Below are positions 1-9,689 of a DNA stretch of 64,000 bases, one piece after another. The stretch is from Sorghum bicolor. Taxonomy: Eukaryota > Streptophyta > Magnoliopsida > Poales > Poaceae. Below the pieces are notes generated by a model. The model was not told the DNA's origin. It did no database searches and saw nothing but the letters and a program-made list of their open reading frames with translations. The position numbers and the translations under genes are program-made. How positions within the stretch are numbered: the stretch's first letter is position 1; the number at the start of each line of letters is the position of its first letter. The stretch lies in the NCBI RefSeq assembly GCF_000003195.3, contig NC_012878.2, forward strand, positions 19,258,641 to 19,322,640. The letters are read 5' to 3'.

Positions 1-294
1 ATCCACCAGATCGGAGACTTCAAGAAGTCTATGGTTGGCGCGAACGATGGCTTCAAGTAGGTCGGAATTGTCGACTCATTTTCCCTTGTAGCGAGGAAGT
101 AGGACTCGAGTAGACAGAGCTTTAGTGGTCGTGGTCGGCATGATCGGGACCACCACTTCCGCTACTTTAGATCGGATCTGATTCTCTTCCAAAGTCATGG
201 TCATAAGACCGCCGGCGTGGGTCGTCCAAGTGATCTGGCCGACGGTGAACGTGAGGCCTTCAGCCACGGCAGCAGAAGCGGGGATGATGACCAT
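1..294 (-). pseudogene. X: leader/gag-like 5' ORF fragment of a minus-strand gypsy element
   Basis: Reading leftwards from an ATG at 294, a frame of 72 codons runs to a TGA at 76-78. The same frame continues open beyond the stop to base 1 with coding-like sequence (VDNSDLLEAIVRANH), so the TGA looks like a nonsense mutation. The ATG lies 48 bases inside an LTR boundary at 342 and behind a primer-binding-site-like sequence, which is where the first ORF of a minus-strand LTR element should start. I do not recognise the protein; no zinc knuckle or protease is visible in the part present. The rest of the element lies left of the window. Assignment as gag or leader ORF rests on position only. Confidence 0.5.
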
Positions 295-330
295 CTTGTT
301 TGTCTAGAGAGCTGTACGCACACCCCTACC

Positions 331-341
331 TAGCGTGCCAC
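331..341 (-). other. X: primer-binding-site-like sequence
   Basis: On the minus strand the bases next to the LTR read TGGCACGCTA, a relative of the TGGCGCGCCA sequence at the same place in element D (60355-60372). It directly abuts the LTR start at 342. Its match to a tRNA 3' end was not computed. Confidence 0.5.
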
Positions 342-478
342 TGTCGACGAAAGCTAGTCGACAGTCTACCTTAGGGTATACTCACGGTGGTAGTTTATCG
401 GTAGAAAGGTGCACAAGCTACGAACTCGATGGTGACGCAAGACTCATACAAGGATTTTATCCAAGTTCGGCTGCCGTG
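342..478 (-). repeat. X: 5' LTR fragment, interrupted by element A and truncated
   Basis: The LTR edge is TGTCGAC followed 8 bases later by its reverse complement GTCGACA, a perfect 7-bp inverted repeat. The fragment runs to the left target duplication of A (474-478) and resumes at 9678 with GGGTGTAATAC. It then stops at 9689, where B1 LTR sequence begins, so only about 150 bp survive. Its wording around 450-478 resembles the 5' part of other grass gypsy LTRs, including that of D near 47165. Confidence 0.65.
474..478. repeat. Target-site duplication CCGTG, left copy (element A)
   Basis: CCGTG directly precedes the TG of the left LTR at 479 and is repeated at 9673-9677 directly after the CA of the right LTR. 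A perfect 5-bp duplication shows that the two LTRs come from one insertion, despite the inverted middle. Confidence 0.92.
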
Positions 479-1714
479 TGTTGATATTTGGGAACGCAAT
501 AAGGAATTGATCCGCAAGCGCACTGATAACGGTGAGCATTTCACCCGGGAAATTATCCAGAGTATCGTATTTATTTTTTTTACCACTAGGAGAAAGAGTG
601 CATCTGACTAACCAGTCTATTACTACTAACCCTTTAGGCACAAAGAATGTCTTTCGATGTGAGTGATAAATAGAGAAGAATGCAACCGTAGTCTCCTTCT
701 AACCTTGGTAAGGATGATCTACTGTTCTATTGGGGAGGCTAACGGAATCTAGACACCACAAAGGATGTTCAACCCGCACCTATAAACCCTATCCTTCCTG
801 CTAACGAGATGTGGTTTGCAAAGGTAACTCGGAATTGTCACGTTCCTCACTACTACCACGGTCCAGCTAGTCAGGGAATATCTATGAGTACCCCAGCCTA
901 AACACCACGTTTACGCCAGCAATGATTACTCTAAACTCTACGCGAAGAGATTAAAGTAAACTCATAAACCAGAAGAACAATAAAACAAGAACTTACTAGA
1001 ATTTAGAAGTCGAAATACTGAAGAATCCTAGGAGCAAGCTTCGGGTTAGGAGAACTTGATCCCGCAGGTATAAGTTTAGAGTAGACACCGACAGTCCGGG
1101 CTTTCTCCAATCTACACCTCCACTCTATCTCTCTCAATCTAGTAGAAACTAGAAGATCTATTTCTACTTTACATTGGTTGCTAAGCCTAAAAAGAAATAT
1201 TAATTAGAGAAGAGGTTTTCCTTCGAGGGCACCCCTCAATCTCTATGATAATTTCTTCATGTCTTCTCCAGGGGCCAGGAGGGTCTCCTTATATAGTCCT
1301 CCTCCTCTATGCGTTTTTGGGTCGGTAGGCGAGGTGGTACTATGTTTTCCTTGATCCAATAGGTCAGTAGAACATCCCGTGCGAAGAGAGTCCTGAATGC
1401 AATCCAGCAGGGGGCGGGCGCCCAGGTCACTAGGGCGGGCGCCCTGGGCCTGGCCCCTTTCGGCCTCTGTTTTCTTCCCGTGGCTTCTGGAGTCTTCTAG
1501 ATGGTAGAAAATCGTGCGGTGCATTGATATCTCTATGTAATCTCGACATGTGGGCCTTTCTTCCTTATTTCCTGATAACCCCCTGCAGAAATAGATAAAC
1601 AACAAAACTCGTGGAATTCTGTCAGATCAAACCCTAATTCTAGGTGTTGGTTGCATATTGGTCCTTTCTCGTGTTTATTTGATAATTAAAATTGATACTT
1701 AAGTACCGTCAACA
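479..1714 (-). repeat. A: 3' LTR (left copy)
   Basis: It starts TGTTGATATTTGGG and ends ACCGTCAACA, so it has TGTTGA/TCAACA inverted tips. It is about 97% identical by eye to 8438-9672. On the minus strand it carries a TATA box (1289-1295) and, 117 bp upstream of it, two copies of GGGCGGGCGCCC 21 bp apart (1412-1423 and 1433-1444). Confidence 0.93.
1289..1295 (-). promoter_or_regulatory. A: LTR TATA box (left LTR)
   Basis: The minus strand reads GGACTATATAAGGAGACC. The same sequence is at 9247-9253 in the right LTR, which is the 5' LTR and so the one that would drive the genomic transcript. Confidence 0.6.
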
Positions 1715-3024
1715 AATACCCCCATACTTAGGCTTTTACTCGTCCTCGAGAAAAGGATGGTTAAGAAAAATATTTGGGGTAAAACATTTTAAAACATTTT
1801 TTATATTTGCAGGGTGTTAAAATTCCACTTTGTACTGTAGTCAGGGAAGTATATGATTAAGAGCAAAGATCTTTTCTTCTCAATCCTGTTACTTGGAATT
1901 TTTGTATAATTTTGAAAGAAAGCTAGCATACCTTTTTATCCTCATAGGTTCTCTCAGATCACTCATTATCTTTTATATATCTCACTGAGGCTGTTTTAAT
2001 TTGCAAAAATTCTCAAGCATACTTACTTTGCATTTGTTGCCTGATCAAAACGGGATCCGAGGAGGGGAATGTCATACTCTTAGATCAAAGACCTTGGAAA
2101 TTAAAATCTTTATCAACTCTTGGTGGCATATTGCTTATTAGAGGGACCATGGGCTATCATTTTCTCTTTTTTCTCTTTTTTTAAGTGGATACCGAGGTAC
2201 CCCTAATTCTACTACCGGACACTTGTCCATTTTTTTCTGCGAGGTTGTCGAGCAGTTGCTCCTTTTTAGTTCCTCGAAATATCTCTATTTTTGCATAGCC
2301 CATGCCTCTAATGCAATAATACTTCGGAAGAGTGAATCTTTCTGAACAAATGTCTTGATCTTAGGAGCATGATAAATCTCTCAATAAGGGTCTAACTCAT
2401 TTTGAACAAACTCAATACAGAGTAGATAGCTATTATAATCATAATTAATATTTTTAGTTTTATCAGGCATATAAAACACTGAGGATGGTAGCTAGAATTT
2501 TAAATATTTTGAAATAAATTCTCCAAGTAGCAATGATATCAAGAATAAGAAACTCGTACTCTACCATCTCACATTCCATATTGACTTAAGTAACACAGGG
2601 TTTTAAAATGATTTTTTAATAATTGCAAGTTTTCAGGAAATATCACAGATTGAGATTAATCATGATTAGAAATGTTTTAATCTTTTTATCATGTCGGAAA
2701 CAGTATTCTGCATAATCCAAAAAATATGTATGTGTAAAGTAAAGTGTGCAGAGTGTGTACCTGAATCGTGGAGTGGTGTGGTTGGAGTGTGTTTAGCATG
2801 TTGAGGGATGTCCCCCATACTTGTTTTCTGCTTTCTTGCACAAAAATAAAGTAGAGACACACAAGACATAATAATAATAATACTCTTTATTAATCTTGAG
2901 GCATTTATTACAAAAGACTAGTAGCAAACTGACGATAGTAGCAAACTGATAATAATAATAAACCTAAACCGAATTTAAAGATAAATGACTAAGATGCATT
3001 GCCTCAAGGTCTAATCTAGATAAC
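1715..3024 (-). other. A: 3' untranslated internal region with polypurine tract
   Basis: The minus strand next to the LTR reads TATGGGGGTATT (about 1715-1727), the likely polypurine tract for plus-strand priming. The remaining 1.3 kb, AT-rich with scattered T and A runs, holds no convincing frame on either strand. Athila elements commonly have a long non-coding stretch here. Nothing else recognised. Confidence 0.6.
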
Positions 3025-3651
3025 TTAGCGGCGCTCTAATTCCTTAATCTTCTTGTTGGCACTAGCAAGATCCTGCCTAAGGCCTAGTATAATGGTGTTG
3101 TGGTTAGAGAGCTGCCTAGTGAGGGAATTAATCGAGGACTGGAGGTCTATGATAACTCTGTCTAGTCTGCGAACGTCCTCATCAATATCCATTATAGTCT
3201 TGCGATGCTTGGGAGGTGTCTCAAAAGCATTGAGAGCGTGCTTCGGGGCTGCCTTTGGAGGGATGAAACGGACTTTGGCTGCTCTAATCCCTTCAAAGTA
3301 AGGCCTTTCCTCCTCCGTAGTGTAGCGAAAGCTGCTGATCTCGCCGCTCCGGTTGGTCTTGACTCCAACGACCCTCTCATTGGGTCTTGGTGGAAGGATC
3401 CTCGTGGCGGTCACCTTGATAGTGGTCTTCGTCTTGGATGATGATCCCTTGAGAAGTAGGGGTTGTGGTGGTGTGGTGAGAACTGGTTGAGCATGGTAGG
3501 ATTGGGCGGAGCTGCGTTGGCGTAATGGCATGGCTTCTAGCTGTCGCTCTGTGTTGGCCGGGATGAGAGCACGGGCATCGGGGTCTTCCACAGGCACCAT
3601 GTTGAGGTTGAAGGGGACGACTTCCCAATCATCATGGTACTTCTCGGCCAT
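3025..3651 (-). CDS. A: accessory ORF, 208 aa, unknown function
   Basis: An uninterrupted 208-codon frame lies between the polyprotein tail and the 3' LTR, where Athila elements can carry an env-like ORF. No signal peptide or hydrophobic membrane segment is visible, so it is not an evident envelope protein. Residues 1-60 are mixed, 60-130 basic (KTTIKVTATR, RPNERVVGVK), and about 155-208 form a probable coiled coil with heptad-spaced L, I and V ending in KKIKELERR. A TATA-like box at 3737-3751 on the same strand, about 90 bp upstream of the ATG, suggests its own promoter. It is open while pol is broken. I do not recognise the family. Confidence 0.6.
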   Translation of the reverse strand: MAEKYHDDWEVVPFNLNMVPVEDPDARALIPANTERQLEAMPLRQRSSAQSYHAQPVLTTPPQPLLLKGSSSKTKTTIKVTATRILPPRPNERVVGVKTNRSGEISSFRYTTEEERPYFEGIRAAKVRFIPPKAAPKHALNAFETPPKHRKTIMDIDEDVRRLDRVIIDLQSSINSLTRQLSNHNTIILGLRQDLASANKKIKELERR

Positions 3652-3736
3652 TGGAGCAGCAAGGAACTAATCAAGCTCTAATTGAAGAAGAAGAGAAGGC
3701 TTGATGGCTTGGTGTTTGAAAACTGATGTCAGGGGT

Positions 3737-3751
3737 CTTTTTATATAGGGG
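3737..3751 (-). promoter_or_regulatory. A: internal TATA box for the 208-aa ORF
   Basis: The minus strand reads CCCCTATATAAAAAG, a good plant TATA box, about 90 bp upstream of the ATG at 3651. The pair of GC motifs found upstream of the LTR TATA box also occurs upstream of this one (3890-3922). Confidence 0.55.
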
Positions 3752-3889
3752 TCAAAGAGTGCCTCTATGGATTGTTCGGGTTGCTCCCGTCGATGTGCGT
3801 GCGAAACTTTCCATCTGACGGGTTATTCGGATTACCATAAGTGCATTTTCCATAACAGAGAAAGTTGGGACCTAGGGGGAACAGGAGCC

Positions 3890-3922
3890 GGGCGCCCGCC
3901 CACCTGATCTGGGCGCCCGCCC
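3890..3922. promoter_or_regulatory. A: paired GGGCGCCCGCCC motif, 21-bp period (internal copy)
   Basis: GGGCGCCCGCCC occurs at 3890-3901 and 3911-3922. The reverse complement GGGCGGGCGCCC occurs twice at the same 21-bp period in each LTR (1412-1444 and 9370-9402). All three pairs lie 115-140 bp upstream of a minus-strand TATA box, which suggests a shared upstream promoter element. Function is inferred. Confidence 0.5.
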
Positions 3923-4031
3923 TCTCTCTGGCCCCTCTGTGGGCCCACTTTCTCGAGCGCATTTCTAGATGCAAAACTATTTAGAAAAATATATACATGG
4001 CCCGAAAACATCAGACTAAAAAGGTCGGGCT

Positions 4032-4109
4032 CTAATTCTCCATGGGAAGATAAAAATAGACTACGTCTATTTCTTCTAATTCTTTATTGGGCTCTAAAAA
4101 TAATTTAAA
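4032..4109 (-). pseudogene. A: C-terminal tail of the polyprotein, cut off by inversion
   Basis: On the minus strand the frame reads FKLFLEPNKELEEIDVVYFY and ends in a TAG at 4032-4034. This has the character of the tail that follows the FKVNGQR-type end of Athila integrase. The upstream part of integrase ends on the opposite strand at about 7970, so this fragment marks the left inversion breakpoint, at about 4104-4113. Confidence 0.65.
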
Positions 4110-7100
4110 CGTTTTTCTGATCTTTTAGAATCTGGTCCAAACCTTAATCTTGAAGACCCTGTTCTTTTATTCCACTTTTTTCGAGGTCTTCAGAAAAATC
4201 ACAAACAAATGCTACACACAATGTCTAGAGGTTCTTTCTTTCGAATCCCTACTGATGAAGCTAGAGTGATCCTAGATAGAATCCTAGAAGCTGAGATGGA
4301 TAATACCCATCATGATGAAACCTACGAAGCCGAAGTAGACACTCTGCCAAATTCTTCATCTACTTTAGCTATCCCAAGTTCTGAGCCACGAGAGGAAGAA
4401 ATTCCACCGCCGGACTTCATGCTGGATATAGAATCCGATCTTTTTACCGATTTTGGAAATATTTCAAACTACCATTCTATTGACAAACCCCAAAACGGCG
4501 AGTTTAGCATTTATTTGCCAAGCGAATATCAATTGAGAGAGCTTATCTCAGTCATGAGTAACGAATGGTTGGAGGAATCAGAGCTTACCTCTGATGTGAT
4601 CCTTTTGGACACACCCTCTATAACTATACGCTGTGCTTATAATTCTGATCGATTTAATGCTCTTTATAATCCTGTTGTGGGGATCAACATCATGTCTGAA
4701 TCTTTTGCACTTAAACTATTTAAAAATCTTGTCTTAACCCCCACAACAAAAGTCATAAAGGAATCTTCGGGACGATTAGTCCCCAGTCATGGAATTATTA
4801 ATGTCCTACCTCTTACGGTAGAAGGCTCCATGGTTCATTTGAACTTCTATATCTTTGATACATGGGACTTCAACCTGTTGATAGGACAACCTTTTAGAAG
4901 ACTCCTTTATGAAGGTCATACTGGAAAGCTACACATTTCTTTTGGAAAAACCGTTAAATTCCCAATAACAATTTCACACTCCTTAAACAATAAGGCCGAG
5001 TCATATCTTTTGCCTGATCCTATGGAGGAGGTAAAGGCTGCATCTCTAGAGCTTTTAGAAGAATCAGACTTAGAAGATGAAACTCCTTTCTTCATAGAAG
5101 AAGAAGCCGAACCTTCTGAACCTGAACCCTTAGATGAGTTTGCAGAAACACCTAGACCCCCCATAGAGCTTAAAACTTTACCACCCGGTTTTACCTATGC
5201 TTTCCTAAACAATAATCCAGAGTTTCCTGTGATCATTAGCGATAAACTCACTCAGGATCAAACTCTGCGATTAATGACCATTCTTGAGAAACATCACTCA
5301 GTTATCGGCTACTCACTCCAAGATCTTATAGGAATCAGTCCTATGATTCGTACCCATCGTATTCCAACAGATCCTTCTGTCTCACCTTCTCGAGAACCCC
5401 AACGTAGACTTAATAACACTATGAGAGAGGTAGTTAAAAAGGAAGTTATAAAGTTGCTGCATGCAGGGATTATATATCCTGTGCCGCACAGTGAGTGCGT
5501 AAGTCCAGTACAAGTTGTGCCTAAAAAGGGAGGCATGACTATTATTATGAATGAAAAGAACGAGATAATTCCGCAACGCACCGTCACAGGATGGCGGATG
5601 TGCATAGACTATAGAAAACTAAATAAAGCCACAAGAAAGGATCACTTTCCTTTACCTTTCATAGATGAGATGCGAGAGCGATTAGCGAACCATTCGTTCT
5701 TCTGTTTCTTAGATGGATATTCAGGATATCACCAAATCCCGATCCATCCCGATGATCAAAGCAAAACCACTTTTACATGCCCATATGGAACTTATGCTTA
5801 CCGTAGAATGTCTTTTGGGTTATGTAATGCACCAGCTTCTTTTCAAAGATGCATGATGTCTATATTTTCTGATATGATTGAAGAGATTATGGAAGTTTTC
5901 ATGGATGATTTCTCTGTTTATGGAAAAACTTTTGATAGTTGTCTTGAAAACATAGACAAGGTTTTGCAAAGATGTGAAGAAAAGCACTTAGTTCTTAATT
6001 GGGAAAAATGTCATTTTATGGTTAGAGAAGGAATAGTGCTGGGACACCTAGTGTCTGAAAGAGGTATTGAGGTAGACAAAGCTAAAATTGAAGTAATTGA
6101 ACAACTACCTCCACCTGTGAATATAAAAGGAATTCGAAGCTTTCTTGGCCATGCTGGTTTTTATCGTAGATTCATAAAAGATTTTTCATTTATTGCTAGA
6201 CCACTTAATCTTTTGCTAGCCAAGGATGCTCCTTTCGAATTTGATGATGCATGTCTAACATCTTTCAATTTATTGAAGAAAGCACTCATCACTGCACCAA
6301 TCATTCAACCCCCTGATTGGTCATTGCCTTTTGAAATTATGTGTGATGCTAGTGATTATGCTATGGGGGACACTATTGGGACAAACTAAAAATAAGAAGC
6401 ATCATGCAATTGCTTATGCCAGTAAAACTTTGACAGGAGCTCAACTTAATTATGCAACCAATGAAAAAGAGCTTCTGGCTGTTGTCTTTGCCATTGATAA
6501 ATTTAGATCTTATTTAGTTGGAGCTAAAATAATTGTTTACACTGATTATGCTGCACTAAAATATTTGCTCAGGAAAAAGATGCTAAACCTCGCCTCATTA
6601 GATGGATCTTATTACTCCAAGAATTTGACATAGAAATAAAAGATAAAACGGGAGTAGAAAATTCTGTTGCTGATCACTTGTCTAGAATGTATTTTAAGAG
6701 TCCACAGGAAAACCCCATCAATGATTCACTCCGGGACGACATGCTCTACGGGATTAACAGGTTTGACCCCTGGTATGCAGATATTGTTAATTTTATGGTT
6801 TCAGGTTATGTACCACCAGGAGCAAACAAGAAGAAGCTTATTCAAGAAAGTCGTTCACATATATGGGATGAGCCATACCTCTTCCGAGTATGCTCTGATG
6901 GCTTACTAAGGAGATGTGTGACCACTGAGGAAGGATGGAAGATCATCGACAGATGTCATTCATCACCATATGGAGGTCACTATGGAGCATTCCGTACACA
7001 TTCAAAGATCTGGCAGTGTGGATTCTACTGGCCTACAATGTATGAAGACACGAAGCAATATATCAGAAGATGTGGGCCATGTCAAAGGCACGGAAACATA

Positions 7101-7976
7101 AATACAAGGGATGCAATGCCACTAACCAACAACCTTCAGATTGAGCTCTTTGATGTTTGGGGAATAGACTACATGGGTCCATTTCCTCCATCAAAGAAGT
7201 GTGAGTACATCTTGGTGGCAGTTGACTATGTCTCCAAGTGGGTAGAGGCATTACCTTGCAAGCATGCCGACAACATCAGTTCAAAGAGGATGTTTGAAGA
7301 AATTATATTTCCAAGATTTGGAGTCCCCAGAGTAGTGATAAGTGATGGAGGAGCACACTTCATCGACAAATGCTTCAAGCAATATCTAGCAAAACATGGA
7401 ATCCGTCACAACATCGCTACCCCTTATCATCCTCAGACAAGTGGCCAAGCAGAGACTTCCAACAAACAAATCAAGAATATTCTTCAGAAGATAGTAAATG
7501 AAATGGGAACAGCGTGGAGAGACAAGTTACCCGATGCACTCTGGGCAAACCGGACAACATACAAGACCCCAATCGGAATGTCTCCATACCAATTGGTGTA
7601 CGGGAAGACTTGCCATCTACCTGTTGAACTAGAGTTCAAAGCACACTGAGCCATAAAGAGATGGAACATGGACCTAGATGTTGCTGGAGATTATAGAAGA
7701 ATGCAACTATCAGAATTGGAAGAATGGCGAGAGAAAGCATATCACAATTCAAAGATCTACAAAGAAAGAGTCAAAAGGTGGCATGACAAGAGAATCAAGA
7801 AGAAGGAGTTCACACCCGGAGATAAGGTATTACTTTTTAATTCTGGGGTAAAGCTTTTCGGGCATGGAAAACTCTGGAGCAAATGGGAAGGACCATTCAA
7901 GGTAATTAATTCATCATCCCACGGAGCTATCACACCTCAAAATGACGAAGGTATGTTATTCAAAGTTGGCTCGTAA
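4104..7976 (+). pseudogene. A: inverted gag-C/protease/RT/RNase H/integrase block (Athila pol)
   Basis: The frame is open from 4104 (after a TAA at 4101), through FSDLLESGPNL and the gag segment SRGSFFRIPTDEARVILDR, to a stop at 6387-6389. Protease-like sequence (nt about 4640-4900) has VVGINIMS where D-S/T-G is expected and ends DFNLLIGQP. RT follows (VVPKKGG, RMCIDYRKLNKATR, FLDGYSGYHQ, FMDD at 5898-5909). RNase H and integrase continue in other frames: frame changes near 6370-6385 and 6580-6600, then a TGA at 7647-7649 within integrase. Integrase shows the HHCC finger (about 6955-7085), the catalytic D near 7166, ISDGGAHF at about 7340 and E near 7450. The C-terminus stops abruptly at FKV (about 7970), the right breakpoint. 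Two frame changes, one nonsense codon and the inversion make it non-functional. Confidence 0.9.
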
Positions 7977-7982
7977 AACTCC

Positions 7983-8192
7983 TCATTCACCTTGTTGTTG
8001 ACTTACCTTCTGACTGTACCATTGTCTAGCTTCTCCCCTTAAAGAAAAAGGAAAAAGCTTCCAACGTAAAGTTTTATCAGAAATGCCTTCAATGCGAAGA
8101 CAATCACATGTTTGCTCAAAATCTCTAATATGAAGGTAAGGGTTTTTGTCTTCCTTTCCCGAAAAAGATAGGTTTTGAATCATGGCAATCAA
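7983..8192 (-). pseudogene. A: N-terminal gag fragment
   Basis: A 69-codon frame on the minus strand contains FSGKEDKNPYLHIRDFEQTC and WKLFPFSLRGEARQWY, characteristic of the Athila/Ty3 gag capsid region. It stops at a TGA just after SQQQGE, where the inverted block begins. Roughly 50 residues between this point and FSDLLESGP of the inverted block are missing, judged from the usual gag length, so the rearrangement also lost DNA. Confidence 0.8.
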
Positions 8193-8411
8193 CCTAGAAC
8201 TTAACTTATACTGGGATGTTTGGATAGGCTGTGATGACTCCCATGGTAAAAGGTCAGTTACTGAAGGGATTGCAGACTCATGGATCGATTAGAATTTTGG
8301 TTTTACATAAGGTAAGAGTAAAGAAAATAAAGAATATAAAAGATAAGAAAAGATAAAAGTATAGATACAAGCTAGTAGTAAGACTCAAGGTTATCTCAGC
8401 AAGCGTCTTTG
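8193..8411 (-). other. A: 5' leader between PBS and gag
   Basis: About 220 bases between the primer-binding site and gag, without a convincing frame; it would hold the packaging signal. Nothing specific recognised. Confidence 0.4.
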
Positions 8412-8429
8412 TCCCCGGCAACGGCGCCA
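8412..8429 (-). other. A: primer-binding site
   Basis: The minus strand reads TGGCGCCGTTGCCGGGGA, 8 bases after the end of the 5' LTR. This is the primer-binding sequence I associate with Athila-group elements (tRNA-Asp, from memory). It fixes the element on the minus strand. Confidence 0.85.
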
Positions 8430-8437
8430 GAAATGCT

Positions 8438-9672
8438 TGTTGATATTTGGGAATGCAAGAAGGAATTGAACCACAAGTGCACGGATATCGGTGAGCATTT
8501 CACCCGGGAAATTATCCAGAGTATCGTATTTATTTTTTTTACCACTAGGAGAAAGAGTGCATCTGACTAACCGGTCTATTACTACTAACCCTTTAGGCAC
8601 AAAGAATGTCTTTCGATGTGAGTGATAAATAGAGAAGACTGCAACCGTAGTCTCCTTCTAACCTTGGTAAGGATGATCGACTGCTCTATTGGGGAGGCTA
8701 ACGGAATCTAGACACCACAAAGGATGTTCAACCCGCACCTATAAACCCTATCCTTCCTGCTAACGAGATATGGTCTGCAAAGGTAACTCGGAATTGTCAC
8801 GTTCCTCACTACTACCACGGTCCAGCTAGTCAGGGAATATCTATGAGTACCCCAGCCTAAACACCACGTTTACGCCAGCAATGGTTACTGTAAACTCTAC
8901 GCGAAGAGATTAAAGTAAACTCATAAACCAGAAGAACAATAAAACAAGAACTTACTAGAATTTAGAAGTCGAAATACTGAAGAATCCTAGGAGCAAGCTT
9001 CGGGTTAGGAGAACTTGATCCCGCAGGTACAAGCTTGGAGTAGACACCGACAGGCCGGGCTTTCTCCAATCTACACCTCCACTCTATCTCTCTCAATCTA
9101 GTAGAAACTAGAAGATCTATTTCTACTTTACATTGGTTGCTAAGCCTAAAAACAAATATTAATTAGAGAAGAGGTTTTCCTTCGAGGGCACCCCTCAATC
9201 TCTATGATAATTTCTTCATGTCTTCTCCAGGGGCCAAGGGGTCTCCTTATATAGTCCTCCTCCTCTATGCATTTTTGGGTCGGTAGGCGAGGTGGTACTA
9301 TGTTTTCCTTGATCCAATAGGTCGGTGGAACATCTCGTGTGAAGAGAGTCCTGAATGCAATCCACCAGGGGGCGGGCGCCCAGGTCACCTGGGCGGGCGC
9401 CCTGGGCCTAGCCCCTTTCGGCCTCTGTTTTCTTCCTGTGGCTTCTGGAGTCTTCTAGATGGTAGAAAATCATGCGTTGCATTGATATCTCTATGTAATC
9501 CCGACATGTGGGCCTTTCTTCCTTATTTCCTGATAACCCCCTACAGAAATAGATGAACAACAAAACTAGTGGAATTCTGTCAGATCAAACCCTAATTCTA
9601 GGTGTTGGTTGCATATTGGTCCTTTCTCTTGTTTATTTGATAATTAAAATTGATACTTAAGAACCGTCAACA
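8438..9672 (-). repeat. A: 5' LTR (right copy)
   Basis: Direct repeat of 479-1714 with the same TGTTGA...TCAACA ends. Minus-strand TATA box at 9247-9253 and paired GC motif at 9370-9381 and 9391-9402. Followed by the target duplication CCGTG at 9673-9677. Confidence 0.93.
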
Positions 9673-9677
9673 CCGTG
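9673..9677. repeat. Target-site duplication CCGTG, right copy (element A)
   Basis: Matches 474-478. The next 12 bases (9678-9689) belong to the interrupted X LTR. Confidence 0.92.
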
Positions 9678-9689
9678 TGGGTGTAATAC

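Larger units (their letters stand above)
479..9672 (-). mobile_element. Element A: Athila-type Ty3/gypsy retrotransposon with internal inversion
   Basis: A 9.19-kb element flanked by a perfect 5-bp duplication. The primer-binding site next to the right LTR (8412-8429), the polypurine sequence next to the left LTR and the gag start (8192-7983) all place the element on the minus strand. The block from about 4110 to 7976, encoding gag-C, protease, RT, RNase H and integrase, is on the plus strand, while the C-terminal tail of the polyprotein (4108-4032) is again on the minus strand. The middle has therefore been inverted. The Athila assignment rests on the RT and integrase wording (FMDDF box, MVREGIVLGHL, VNGQR-type tail) and the PBS. 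By eye the LTRs differ at about 40 of 1236 positions. Confidence 0.9.

Noticed and set aside
1243..1605. 120-codon minus-strand frame in the A LTR
   Set aside because: The matching frame in the other LTR (9146-9388) is different and shorter; it overlaps TATA and the GC motif.
3025..3651. Envelope protein in element A
   Set aside because: The ORF is where an env-like gene can occur in Athila elements, but it has no signal peptide, hydrophobic segment or cleavage site.
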